Positions 52,363-60,454 of a stretch of DNA of 64,000 nucleotides are shown here, piece by piece. Position numbers and translations under genes: made by a program. Origin of the DNA: Bacteroidaceae bacterium (GTDB taxonomy: Bacteria; Bacteroidota; Bacteroidia; Bacteroidales; Bacteroidaceae); NCBI GenBank assembly GCA_017965425.1, contig JAGCPY010000040.1, forward strand, positions 1-64,000. The letters are read 5' to 3'. The notes under the pieces are model-generated. The model was not told the DNA's origin, searched no databases, and was given only the letters and a program-made list of their open reading frames with translations. Positions within the stretch are counted from its first letter, which is position 1. Every line of letters begins with the position of its first letter.

Positions 52363-53552
52363 TATTTCTTAGCAGCGCCCTGGCCATTCTTCTGGTTCCG
52401 ATTGTTGTTGCGTGGGCCGGGCATGAAGGGGTTCTTGTTTTGTGAGGTGGATTGTTCTGGCATTTCGCCGAAGATCATGTCCTCCAGGACTTCTGTGCCA
52501 GCTTTGATGCCAGAGGTTATTTCCGTTATGGTGCCGTTGGTGACGCCGGTTTCCACTGGTATGGCCTTGAAGACCTTTCCTTCGTGCACCCAGAGCTTCT
52601 GCTTGGCATCGCAAGGCTGGATGGTTTCATCCTCGGCAATGAGAGCTTCGTTGGGTGTAAAGCGGAGTGCTTTGGCACTGATGGTGAGAACATCATTCTT
52701 CTCAAGGGTGAAGATGGTGACGTTGGCAGTCAGTCCAGGCATTAACTTGAGGTCAGCGTTGGGAGCAGAGATAACTACCTCGTAGGTGACAACGTTGCTC
52801 TCAGTGGTAGCTTGACGGCGCACCTGTGTAACAGCCCCTTGGAAAACATCGTTTGGATAGGCATCAACAGTGAAAATAACTCTTTGACCTTCTTTTACTT
52901 CACCAATGTCTGCCTCGTCAATGTCGGCAATCACGCGCATGTTCGTCAGGTCCTGAGCGATGGTGAAGAGGGTAGGAGTACTAAAGCTGGCGGCCACGGT
53001 CTGTCCTTCTTCCACGGCTTTGTTGAGGACGATGCCGTTGATGGGAGAGGTGATGGTGGCATAGCCGAGGTCTGTCTCAGCACGCTTCACGCTCTGCTTG
53101 GCGGTGGTCACCTGTTGCTGTGCTTGAATATAGGAGAGGCGTGATTGCTCGAAGTCGTTGGCGCTGATAAGGCCCTTGTCGTAGAGACCTTTCTGTCGCT
53201 CGAAGTTTGCCTTTTGGTATTCGAGTGAACTTTGTGCGCTGGTGAGGTTGGCACGCTGGCTTTCAAGGGTGCTGAGGAGGTTCGTGCGGTCCAACTCAGC
53301 GATAACCTGTCCTGCTTTGACCTCCGAGTTGTAGTCCACGTAAATTTTGGAAACAATGCCACTGACCTGTGTACCCACTTCCACGCTGGTAACGGGCTCG
53401 ATGGTTCCTGTGGCGGTAACGGTGGTGCTAATATTACCCTTTTCAACCGTTGTGGTTTCATATTCTGTTTTGGGCTTGGAGGTGCAAGCCATGATCATTG
53501 CACACGTCGCAATGATGCAAATAAAATGGAAAGTAAATGCTTTGCGTGACAT
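52362..53552 (-). CDS. MacA-like periplasmic adaptor (HlyD/RND family)
   Basis: This 396-aa membrane-fusion protein starts with a lipoprotein-like signal (CIIATCAMIMACTSKPK, Cys near residue 23). A lipoyl domain (GTIEPVTSVEVGTQVSG...VIAELDRTNLLS), a coiled-coil hairpin (about 80-170) and beta-barrel domains (INGIVLNKAVEEGQTVAA, AYPNDVFQGAVTQVRRQA) follow. It bridges the inner-membrane ABC pump to the TolC-like channel encoded 21 bases upstream. Confidence 0.93.
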   Translation of the reverse strand: MSRKAFTFHFICIIATCAMIMACTSKPKTEYETTTVEKGNISTTVTATGTIEPVTSVEVGTQVSGIVSKIYVDYNSEVKAGQVIAELDRTNLLSTLESQRANLTSAQSSLEYQKANFERQKGLYDKGLISANDFEQSRLSYIQAQQQVTTAKQSVKRAETDLGYATITSPINGIVLNKAVEEGQTVAASFSTPTLFTIAQDLTNMRVIADIDEADIGEVKEGQRVIFTVDAYPNDVFQGAVTQVRRQATTESNVVTYEVVISAPNADLKLMPGLTANVTIFTLEKNDVLTISAKALRFTPNEALIAEDETIQPCDAKQKLWVHEGKVFKAIPVETGVTNGTITEITSGIKAGTEVLEDMIFGEMPEQSTSQNKNPFMPGPRNNNRNQKNGQGAAKK

Positions 53553-53573
53553 ATCTTGCGTTCAATTATCAAA

Positions 53574-54929
53574 TTAGATGTTCAGCTGTCCGCCTTCGTA
53601 GAAGCGGAGAAGTTGGGTGTTGAGGATGGTGGTGTACTTGCTCTGGAGTTTGTTCTGTTGTGCCTGAAGCAGATTGTCACGGGCTTGTAACAGGTCCACG
53701 ATGTTCTTCAAGCCGGCTTTGAACTGCTCATTCACAAGTTCATAGTTGGTTTCCTGACTCTGCACGGCAGCCTTTGCACTCTGGAAGCGCTGTTGAGCAC
53801 TAGTGGCTTGTAACCAGATATTCTCGATGTTGCTGCCCAGTGTGGTCTGCTTGTCTAAGAGGTCCAGCGCCGTGGCGGTCTGTTGGAGTTTTGCACGATT
53901 CACAGACGTCTTGTTGCGGCGGTTGTCAAAGATGGGTACGCTGACACTGACGCCCACGCTTCCGTTGAGGTTGCGCTTCATCTGTTCGCCAAAAGCATCC
54001 TGTCCGGAAGCTGCGTAATGGCTTGTGCCGAATCCGGCGTTCACTCCCACTGTTGGCAAATAGCCGCGTTTGGCGATGTCCACCTGAAGGTCAGCGGCGT
54101 CAGCCGAAAGCTGTGCTGCTCTGATTTCGGGGCGGTTGTTCAAGGCGGCATTATAAACATCAACCTTGGACGGTATGGGATCCAAGGCTCGGCTGTCATC
54201 CATTTCACTTTGGGCAACGTCAAAGCTTTCTGTGATTCCAAGCTGGAGCAGCTCCTTCAGCTGCCGCTTGTAGGTCGCAATTTGTGTTTCGGCGTTCACC
54301 ACGTCATAGTCTGCACTCGCCAGCTGTGCTTCCAATTGAGCGAGGTCGGCTTTGGCCAAATCGCCCAGTTTGTAGCGTTCTTTGCCACGGTCTAACTGTT
54401 GTTGTGCAGTCTCGCGTAGCTTCTCGTTCACCTTGCGGGCCTCCGTTGTGTAAAGCACCTGCACATAGAGCTGGGCAATCTGTTCCTGAATGCTGTTCAG
54501 GTTCTGTTCGCTTTGAACTTCCGTCAATTCGGTTTGCAGCTCCTGTGCCTTGATGTTTTTCCGGTTGATGCCACCGTTCCAGACCGTCCAGTTGGCATTC
54601 AGACCGTAAGATCCGTTTTCGGTCACCTTATTGCTGGTACTTGTGGCCATACCGTTCTGTACGATATTGGCTGCCTCCTGGAAGGGGCGGTAGCCAACAC
54701 TCTGGCTGACCGCTGCAGAGAGGGTGGGGAAGAGGGCTGCCTTAGCTTGCAGCAGTTGTTCCTGAGCATCTAGTAGGGAGATGCGGCTTTTCTTGAGTTG
54801 AATGTTGTGCTCTGAAGCATGGTCAAGACATTGCTGTAGCGTCCAAGCTTGTTGTGCCCACGCGGAGTGTCCTTGCATCATCGTCGTGGCGGTGAGCAAC
54901 AACGTGTAGATAGTCGTTTTTCTGTTCAT
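53574..54929 (-). CDS. TolC-family outer membrane efflux protein
   Basis: This 451-aa protein has a signal peptide (ending SAWAQ) and two repeats of the outer-membrane efflux fold: long coiled-coil helices and short barrel strands (WTLQQCLDHASEHNIQLKKS and FKAGLKNIVDLLQARDNLLQAQ). It is the outer-membrane channel of the exporter and the first gene of the operon. I start at 54929; the longer frame begins in the promoter. It has no N-terminal lipobox Cys. Confidence 0.92.
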   Translation of the reverse strand: MNRKTTIYTLLLTATTMMQGHSAWAQQAWTLQQCLDHASEHNIQLKKSRISLLDAQEQLLQAKAALFPTLSAAVSQSVGYRPFQEAANIVQNGMATSTSNKVTENGSYGLNANWTVWNGGINRKNIKAQELQTELTEVQSEQNLNSIQEQIAQLYVQVLYTTEARKVNEKLRETAQQQLDRGKERYKLGDLAKADLAQLEAQLASADYDVVNAETQIATYKRQLKELLQLGITESFDVAQSEMDDSRALDPIPSKVDVYNAALNNRPEIRAAQLSADAADLQVDIAKRGYLPTVGVNAGFGTSHYAASGQDAFGEQMKRNLNGSVGVSVSVPIFDNRRNKTSVNRAKLQQTATALDLLDKQTTLGSNIENIWLQATSAQQRFQSAKAAVQSQETNYELVNEQFKAGLKNIVDLLQARDNLLQAQQNKLQSKYTTILNTQLLRFYEGGQLNI

Positions 54930-54959
54930 ATAGTCGTTTTTCTTCTTGCTTTTTCCGCA

Positions 54960-54967
54960 CAAAGATA
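54960..54967 (-). promoter_or_regulatory. -7 promoter box of the exporter operon
   Basis: On the minus strand the sequence is TATCTTTG, 30 bases before the TolC-family start. Confidence 0.5.
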
Positions 54968-55047
54968 AGGGATATTGTTCAAATAGACTTTATTTTCCTT
55001 TGAAAGTTTAAAGACTTTAAGAGCCTTTAACATTGTGAGCAGTAAAC

Positions 55048-55075
55048 AAAAGAGGATGTGCTTTTAGGCACACCC
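55048..55075 (-). terminator. Terminator of the L28-L33-DUF4295 transcript
   Basis: On the minus strand GGGTGTGC and GCACATCC pair (one G-T) around a 6-base loop and run into CTCTTTTG. It lies 67 bases after the DUF4295 stop. Confidence 0.7.
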
Positions 55076-55142
55076 CCTTCATCGTGTTCTGTCCGGCATA
55101 AAGCATCAAGCTCACACCGAACGAAGAAGATACAATTGGAGA

Positions 55143-55298
55143 TTAGTTCTTGAAAAAGTCCTGAACGGCTTCGTTGGGAACCATACGCTCATCGAAGGAA
55201 TAAGAACCTCTTTCGTTCTTTACCATCTTGATGACCTTTGTGTAGCTGCGGCCATCGGTCTTACCCGTTTGCAGGGTAGCGACTGTTTTTTTTGCCAT
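55143..55298 (-). CDS. DUF4295 protein, 51 aa
   Basis: MAKKTVATLQTGKTDGRSYT and SFDERMVPNEAVQDFFKN match the short DUF4295 family, which in Bacteroidota always follows the genes for L28 and L33. The basic N-terminus suggests a ribosome-associated protein; its function is not established. It starts 13 bases after rpmG. Confidence 0.9.
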   Translation of the reverse strand: MAKKTVATLQTGKTDGRSYTKVIKMVKNERGSYSFDERMVPNEAVQDFFKN

Positions 55299-55311
55299 AG
55301 TGCTTCAGTGT

Positions 55312-55500
55312 TTATTTGATTTCCTTGTGAACCGTCATACGTTTGAGAATCGGATTGTATTTCTTCAACTCAAGACGTTCGGGATGATTTTTCCTGTTCT
55401 TCGTGGTGATGTAGCGAGAAGTGCCGGGCAGACCGCTCTCTTTCATTTCAGTGCATTCGAGAATCACCTGTACTCTGTTGCCTTTAGCTTTCTTTGCCAT
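55312..55500 (-). CDS. rpmG: 50S ribosomal protein L33
   Basis: This is a 62-aa large-subunit protein. [35 protein letters not shown] and the end HKEIK are L33. The zinc-binding CxxC pairs are absent, so it is the Cys-free form. It lies 43 bases after rpmB. Confidence 0.96.
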   Translation of the reverse strand: MAKKAKGNRVQVILECTEMKESGLPGTSRYITTKNRKNHPERLELKKYNPILKRMTVHKEIK

Positions 55501-55543
55501 GTTGCGTTTTTACTGTTTAAAGGTTAAACCGTTTTGGCCGTGC

Positions 55544-55780
55544 TTACTGGAGGAATCCCTTTTCGGCAGCCTGCTTGATGGCAGCATCAAGGCCAATCTT
55601 GTTAATCAAGCGCAGTCCAGCAGCTGAGATGTTCAGGCTGATCCAGCAATCTTCCTCAACCCAATAGAACTTCTTGGTGAAAAGGTTCACGTCGAAGACA
55701 CGCTTTGTGCGGCGCTTAGAGTGAGACACGTTGTTACCGTGCATCGCTCTTTTTCCGGTGATTTGACAAATCTTAGACAT
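55544..55780 (-). CDS. rpmB: 50S ribosomal protein L28
   Basis: This is a 78-aa large-subunit protein. [29 protein letters not shown] is the L28 start. I use ATG 55780; the longer frame runs back over the promoter. It is the first gene of L28-L33-DUF4295. Confidence 0.96.
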   Translation of the reverse strand: MSKICQITGKRAMHGNNVSHSKRRTKRVFDVNLFTKKFYWVEEDCWISLNISAAGLRLINKIGLDAAIKQAAEKGFLQ

Positions 55781-55833
55781 TTCTAATCTTTCCTTTTTGT
55801 AACTTCCAAATATTACTTCTTCCAAACAGGGCG

Positions 55834-55864
55834 CAAAGGTACTGCTTTTTTTTGAATGCTCAAA
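55834..55864 (-). promoter_or_regulatory. Promoter of rpmB-rpmG-DUF4295
   Basis: On the minus strand TACCTTTG (55834-55841) is preceded by TTTG (55861-55864) with 19 bases between. It sits just after the pncC stop. Confidence 0.6.
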
Positions 55865-55881
55865 CTTTTCTGGCTTTTTTT

Positions 55882-56385
55882 TCACTCTTCAGGCGCTGGG
55901 AAGTCACTTTTCAGCTTCTCAAGCAGCATTTGGAGAGCTGTAAGGCTGGCACGAGCCACATTTTCCTCGCGTCCGTCGTCACCCGTCAGCTCACGCACGA
56001 CGATATCTCCTTTTTTACCCACGGCCACATAAATCGTGCCAACGGGAGCTTCTGGGCCGCCTCCGGGGCCGGCATATCCTGTCACGGCAATAGCATAGTC
56101 TGTCTGTAGGCGTTCAAGGGCACCTTCCACCATGGCACGTGCAACGTCTTCGCTCACGGCGCCTTTTTCCTGCAACATTTCTTCCGAAATGCCCAAAAGC
56201 TGTTGCTTCAGTTCATCGACGTAGGTGACAACGCCACCACGGAAATAAGTGCTGGCACCTGGAAGGGCGGCAATAGAAGCGGCCACAAGGCCAGCCGTAC
56301 AACTTTCAGCGGTGGAGAGCGTCTGGCCTGCTCTCCACAAATACTCGCTGATTTCACGCGAAACTACTTTAACTTGAATGTTCAC
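55882..56385 (-). CDS. pncC: CinA-family nicotinamide-nucleotide amidohydrolase
   Basis: This 167-aa protein is the stand-alone CinA C-terminal domain, which deamidates nicotinamide mononucleotide in NAD recycling. [42 protein letters not shown] and [14 protein letters not shown] are the family motifs. It lacks the N-terminal COG1058 pyrophosphatase domain of full-length CinA. It follows tsaD by 46 bases on the same strand. Confidence 0.92.
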   Translation of the reverse strand: MNIQVKVVSREISEYLWRAGQTLSTAESCTAGLVAASIAALPGASTYFRGGVVTYVDELKQQLLGISEEMLQEKGAVSEDVARAMVEGALERLQTDYAIAVTGYAGPGGGPEAPVGTIYVAVGKKGDIVVRELTGDDGREENVARASLTALQMLLEKLKSDFPAPEE

Positions 56386-56431
56386 GACTCTTTTATTTAC
56401 AATTTAAATACTTACGATTTGTGATAGATGA

Positions 56432-57517
56432 TTAGATGGCCACGCGGCTATAGGCCGGTGCTTCCATCGGGCAGAAATCCTTGTCGGCGTATTTGAACGC
56501 TCCTGTGATGGCAATCATGGCTGCGTTGTCGGTGGTATAGCTGAATTTGGGTATATAGATGGTCCAGCCGTAGCGGCGGGCATGGTCTTTGAAGGCTTCG
56601 CGCAGTCCTGTGTTGGCACTGACACCACCAGCCACGGCCACGTGCTTAATCTTCAAATCCTTCGCCGCCCGTCGTAGCTTGTTCATGAGAATATCCACAA
56701 CCGTCTTCTCCAATGACGCAGCAAGGTCTTCTTTGTGATGCTCGATGAAGTCAGGGTCTTCTTTCAGCCAATCGCGCAGGTTGTAAAGGAAAGAGGTCTT
56801 CAACCCGCTGAAGCTGTAGTTATAGCCTTCAATGGCCGGCTTGGAAAAGTGATAGGCGTCGGGATTACCTTGCCGTGCCAGCCTGTCGATGATGGGGCCG
56901 CCGGGATAGCCAAGCCCCATGACTTTCGAGCATTTGTCAATGGCTTCGCCTGCCGCGTCGTCGATTGTCTGTCCGATAATCTGCATGTCGTTGTAGGCCT
57001 TTACCAAAACAATCTGCGAGTTTCCGCCGCTTACCAGCAAACAAAGGAAAGGGAATGGTGGAGCACTGTTGTCGTCCTGACTTTCCTTGATGAAATGTGC
57101 CAAGACATGTCCTTGCAGATGGTTCACTTCAATCATTGGGATGTCTAGTGCGGCAGCCATACCCTTGGCAAAACTAACTCCCACAAGCAGCGACCCCATC
57201 AGGCCAGGGCCTCTTGTGAAAGCGATGGCGTTCAGTTTTTCCTTCGTGACACCTGCACGTTTCAGGGCTTGGTCCACCACGGGTACTATATTTAATTGAT
57301 GCGCGCGCGAGGCCAGTTCGGGCACCACACCGCCGTATGCTTCGTGCACAGCTTGTGATGCGGTGACATTCGACAGCAGAACGCCATCACATATTACCGC
57401 CGCAGACGTGTCGTCGCAAGAGGATTCGATACCAAGGATGGTAACGGACTCTCCCCCCGCCCTCCCTTTTAGGGAGGGAGCAGAATCTTTTGTCTGTTGG
57501 TTTATATCTAATGTCAT
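56432..57517 (-). CDS. tsaD: tRNA N6-adenosine threonylcarbamoyltransferase, with a repeat-derived N-terminus
   Basis: This 361-aa enzyme transfers the threonylcarbamoyl group to A37 of ANN-decoding tRNAs, with TsaB and TsaE. ILGIESSCDDTSAAV, SQAVHEAYGGVVPELASRAH, FTRGPGLMGSLLVG and the metal site VNHLQGHVLAHF are hallmarks. Normal TsaD begins just before ILGIESS. Here the first 24 residues (MTLDINQQTKDSAPSLKGRA...) come from the GC-rich element 57446-57599, and no later ATG precedes the conserved core. The repeat therefore provides the start codon and leader. The gene lies 86 bases after map. Confidence 0.95.
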   Translation of the reverse strand: MTLDINQQTKDSAPSLKGRAGGESVTILGIESSCDDTSAAVICDGVLLSNVTASQAVHEAYGGVVPELASRAHQLNIVPVVDQALKRAGVTKEKLNAIAFTRGPGLMGSLLVGVSFAKGMAAALDIPMIEVNHLQGHVLAHFIKESQDDNSAPPFPFLCLLVSGGNSQIVLVKAYNDMQIIGQTIDDAAGEAIDKCSKVMGLGYPGGPIIDRLARQGNPDAYHFSKPAIEGYNYSFSGLKTSFLYNLRDWLKEDPDFIEHHKEDLAASLEKTVVDILMNKLRRAAKDLKIKHVAVAGGVSANTGLREAFKDHARRYGWTIYIPKFSYTTDNAAMIAITGAFKYADKDFCPMEAPAYSRVAI

Positions 57518-57599
57518 AACTGAGTGATGTAATAACTATTTCCCACGTTCTTGTTTGGTATCCGCTCCCTCCCTAAAAGGGAGGGCGGGGGGAGAGTCC
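57446..57599. repeat. GC-rich inverted element (family G) spanning the tsaD start
   Basis: GGACTCTCCCCCCGCC (57446-57461) and its exact complement (57584-57599) bound a 154-base element with the same ends as 35020-35147. Each end carries a CCCTCCC(T/A)n AGGGAGGG hairpin. The tsaD start codon (57515-57517) lies inside, and the right end stops 4 bases from the map stop codon. Confidence 0.9.
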
Positions 57600-57603
57600 T
57601 CCT

Positions 57604-58467
57604 TTAATGCGTCAGCACCTCCACCCCATGTTCCGTCATCACGAATGTATGTTCCCATTGTGCGCTTGGCAGCTCGTCTTCTGTGACAATCGTCCAACCG
57701 TCGTCTTCGTCGCAGAACACTTCCCACGTTCCCATGTTGATCATCGGTTCGATGGTGAAAACCATTCCAGGCACGAGCAGCATTCCCGTCCCCTTACGTC
57801 CGTAGTGATCGACGTCTGGTTCTTCGTGGAACTCCAGGCCAACACCATGTCCTGCCAGGTCTCTGACCACGGAGAATCCATTCTTGTGGGCATGTTTCTG
57901 GATGGCATTCCCGATGTCACCCACATAAACGTATGGCTTCGAGCACACTTCCTCTCCAATCTTCAGACATTCCCACGCCACATCCACCAACTTCTGCTTT
58001 TTGGCCGAAGTCTTGCCGCCGACAATGTACATGCGTGAAGCGTCGGCATAGTAGCCGTCAAGGATGGTCGTGCAATCCACGTTGACGATGTCGCCATCCT
58101 GCAAAATCTCAAATTCATTCGGTATGCCGTGGCAGACCACTTCGTTCACGCTCGTGCAGCACGACTTCGGGAAACCTTCGTACCCCAGACAGGCCGATGT
58201 GGCACCGTGGCTCTTGGTGTAGTCAGCCACCAATTCATCTATTTCGAGAGTGGACATTCCGGCATGAATGCGTTCCGTCAGCATGTCAAGGATTCCCGTG
58301 TTGACGACGCCCGCCCGTCGTATGCCTTCAATCTGCTCAGGGGTTTTGATCAGCGATCGCGTCGGCACCGTCTTTCCGTGTTCCTGTGCCGCGAGGATGA
58401 TACGATCCATCTCCGTCAGCTCTTGCCCCTTAATGATGGTCCAATGATTCTTCTTTTTTCCGTTCAT
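57604..58467 (-). CDS. map: Type I methionine aminopeptidase
   Basis: This 287-aa enzyme removes the initiator Met. The dinuclear metal ligands are visible in order: Asp in VNVDCTTILDGYYADASRMY (two), His in AGHGVGLEFHEEP, Glu in FTIEPMIN and Glu in QWEHTFVMTE. The N-terminal stretch of about 50 residues (MNGKKKNHWTIIKGQELTEM...) precedes the catalytic core. A shorter start at the Met of MDRIIL is possible. It heads map-tsaD-pncC. Confidence 0.95.
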   Translation of the reverse strand: MNGKKKNHWTIIKGQELTEMDRIILAAQEHGKTVPTRSLIKTPEQIEGIRRAGVVNTGILDMLTERIHAGMSTLEIDELVADYTKSHGATSACLGYEGFPKSCCTSVNEVVCHGIPNEFEILQDGDIVNVDCTTILDGYYADASRMYIVGGKTSAKKQKLVDVAWECLKIGEEVCSKPYVYVGDIGNAIQKHAHKNGFSVVRDLAGHGVGLEFHEEPDVDHYGRKGTGMLLVPGMVFTIEPMINMGTWEVFCDEDDGWTIVTEDELPSAQWEHTFVMTEHGVEVLTH

Positions 58468-58521
58468 GATCAATGGGCGGAGTTTCCTCCGCCTCAGCAT
58501 AAAGATGTCATATCTCGCAGG

Positions 58522-58553
58522 CAAATGTAATACTAAACTTTCATCCCGACAAA
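58522..58553 (-). promoter_or_regulatory. Promoter of map-tsaD-pncC
   Basis: On the minus strand TACATTTG (58522-58529) is preceded by TTTG (58550-58553) with exactly 20 bases between. Confidence 0.65.
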
Positions 58554-58599
58554 TATTTTAAGGGAAAGAAGCTGAAAAGGTAAAATAACTTCCTGAAAG

Positions 58600-58631
58600 T
58601 TTGGCCGCTTGACAGAAAAGTAGTACCTTTG
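58600..58631 (+). promoter_or_regulatory. Promoter of rpsP
   Basis: TTTG (58600-58603) and TACCTTTG (58624-58631) are 20 bases apart. It is divergent from the map promoter. Confidence 0.7.
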
Positions 58632-58691
58632 CGCCCGCTGTCACGAGCTGGCAGCATAATTTCAAACCTATTAACTCATAATTAAACATTT

Positions 58692-59243
58692 ATGGCAACA
58701 AAAATCAGATTGCAACGTCATGGACGTAAAGGCTATGCTTTCTACTCCATCGTCATTGCAGATGTAAGAGCTCCGCGCGACGGTAAGTTTACAGAGAAGA
58801 TTGGTACCTACAATCCCAACACCAATCCAGCCACTGTAGATTTGAAATTTGACCGTGCCCTGTATTGGGTAGAGACTGGCGCACAGCCCACCGACACCGT
58901 GCGCAACATTCTTTCCGATGAAGGCGTCTATCTCATGAAGCACCTCCGTGGTGGTGTCAAGAAAGGCGCATTTGACGAGGCAACCGCTCAAATCAAGTTC
59001 AACGCCTGGAAGGCCGACAAGCAGAAGGGCCTGAAGGCTGTTGCAGACAAGGTCGCTGCCGAAAAGAAGGCTGCTGCTGCCGCCGCTCTCGAAGCAGAGA
59101 AGAAAACCAATGAAGAGATCGCTAAGAAAGTAGCCGACAAGAAGGCTGCCGAGGCGGCTGCGAAAGCAGAGGCCGAAGCTGCCGCCAAGGCTGAAGCTGC
59201 TGCAAGTGAAACCCCGACAGAGGAGGCACCGGCAGAAGCTTAA
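58692..59243 (+). CDS. rpsP: 30S ribosomal protein S16 with long Ala/Lys/Glu tail
   Basis: This is a 183-aa small-subunit protein. Residues 1-80 are S16 ([37 protein letters not shown]). From about 115 a charged helical tail rich in Ala, Lys and Glu follows ([20 protein letters not shown]...), ending EAPAEA. Such tails are common on Bacteroidota S16 and roughly double its length. The gene is a single transcript with its own promoter and terminator. Confidence 0.95.
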   Translation: MATKIRLQRHGRKGYAFYSIVIADVRAPRDGKFTEKIGTYNPNTNPATVDLKFDRALYWVETGAQPTDTVRNILSDEGVYLMKHLRGGVKKGAFDEATAQIKFNAWKADKQKGLKAVADKVAAEKKAAAAAALEAEKKTNEEIAKKVADKKAAEAAAKAEAEAAAKAEAAASETPTEEAPAEA

Positions 59244-59287
59244 ACCCAACTTCCCAAACATAACTTTTTCCAAACAAACATACAGAA

Positions 59288-59315
59288 AGGCGTGGCTGTG
59301 AAGCCGCGCCTTTTT
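59288..59315 (+). terminator. Rho-independent terminator of rpsP
   Basis: AGGCGTGGCT (59288-59297) pairs with AGCCGCGCCT (59302-59311, one G-T pair) around GTGA and runs into TTTTT. Confidence 0.88.
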
Positions 59316-59380
59316 GCTGGTCATCTTTCGTCTGTGGAGGTCTTTCCTGTTGGAGGGCGTTCAATCTTTCGTTTTAAGTG

Positions 59381-59560
59381 TCGGATGTATGAGCAAGCAG
59401 TATTGAACGGCCTGAAAGGCGCACTTTGTTGTCATTCTTTTCCAGGTCGGATGTATGGGCAGTCTGTATTGAGCGTCCTGAAAGGCACACTTTGTTGTTC
59501 TTCTTCTCCAGGTAGGATGAATGGGCAGTCAGTATAGAACGGCCTGAAAGGCCAATGAGC
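59381..59560. repeat. Tandem 66-bp repeats with CCTGAAAGGC hairpins
   Basis: Units beginning TCGGATGTATG at 59381 and 59447 and TAGGATGAATG at 59513 recur every 66 bases. Each has GCAGT.(A)GTATTGA.CG.CCTGAAAGGC, and the first two continue with CACTTTGTTGTT. They lie in the non-coding stretch after rpsP. Confidence 0.85.
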
Positions 59561-59779
59561 AGTCAGCCCAGGGCATCGCCCTGGGTACAAAGGTTTATGC
59601 TACCCTCGCCCTGAAAGGGCAAAAGCATTCCTAATCTGATAGGACATAGTCTTCATCATAGGATATTGAAATGCAGATATATTGTGCAGAATGATTGAGA
59701 CATAGATTCTATGCTTTTGCCCTTTCAGGGCGAGTTTTTCCGTATCATGCATACCCAGGACGTTGCCCTGGGCTGACTG
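59560..59779. repeat. 220-bp nested palindrome of REP-like hairpins
   Basis: Outer arms CAGTCAGCCCAGGGCATCGC (from 59560) and its complement (59752-59779, two mismatches) enclose a perfect 24-base inverted pair at 59605-59628 and 59711-59734, each containing GCCCTGAAAGGGC/GCCCTTTCAGGGC. A further CTGAAAGGGCAAAAGCG lies near 59850. GCCCAGGGC and CCTGAAAGG hairpins resemble REP/BIME palindromes mobilised by RAYT transposases. No such transposase is in the window. Confidence 0.85.
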
Positions 59780-59906
59780 CTTGTTGCCCCGTTGGGGCGC
59801 TTCATTGCTGCTTGCTTCCTTTGATCATAATCAATAGGTTACATTTCGCTCTGAAAGGGCAAAAGCGTTTGTTTTGACTGTTTCAAGTGGACTCGTTATT
59901 TGACCA

Positions 59907-60440
59907 TCACTTTAGGATTTGTGCAAACGAATCCAGGTGGGCGTCGATGTAGCGGGCGATGGCGGCGGTGATGTCCTCCTCGGTTTCGACGAACTGGTCA
60001 TCGAGGTCATCGAACTGCGGGTATTGCTCAAAGAGTGCCATGAACTCCTCGTCCGTGCAGGGCTGAGTGAGAGCGTCGCCGTCTCTTTCAAAGTATTTAC
60101 GTCCTTTGTAGATTAGTTTTGAGAACTCGTGCAGGATATTCTCGGGTTCTCCAAAGAGTTCTTCGCCCCAAAGGCGCATGGCCTTGGCAAAGGGATTCAG
60201 GAAGATGAAAGGGCCGAGTCCGTTGTGGATGAGCTGGATGAAACCTCCGTCCATGACTTCTTCTCTCATCATTCGGTAAGCGAGAAGGGTGATTTGTTCG
60301 CCATTGAGCTGGTTCATGCTTTGGGCGTTGAGTTCACCTCCGATGCTTTCCAAGGTGGCATCGCAGAAGAGGTTCAGGAAAGCGTCCATGCCTTCGGCGG
60401 CAGCGGTGAGGATGTCTTTTTCAGAAATAGTGGGGAGCAT
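59907..60440 (-). CDS. DMP19 family protein (DUF4375-like)
   Basis: This is a 177-aa cytoplasmic protein. MNQLNGEQITLLAYRMMREEVMDGGFIQLIHNGLGPFIFLNPFAKAM fits the DMP19/DUF4375 family, where a repeated helix packs around a GGF.Q...NG motif. The acidic C-terminus (QFDDLDDQFVETEEDITA) is typical. Some relatives mimic DNA and bind nucleoid proteins, but a role here is not known. It follows metH by 14 bases and is probably the last gene of smpB-metH-DMP19. Confidence 0.78.
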   Translation of the reverse strand: MLPTISEKDILTAAAEGMDAFLNLFCDATLESIGGELNAQSMNQLNGEQITLLAYRMMREEVMDGGFIQLIHNGLGPFIFLNPFAKAMRLWGEELFGEPENILHEFSKLIYKGRKYFERDGDALTQPCTDEEFMALFEQYPQFDDLDDQFVETEEDITAAIARYIDAHLDSFAQILK

Positions 60441-60454
60441 GGGTTTGTGGATGG

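Noticed and set aside
55312..55500. L33 as an incomplete copy because the CxxC zinc pairs are missing
   Set aside because: Cys-free L33 forms are normal, and length and flanking genes are as expected.
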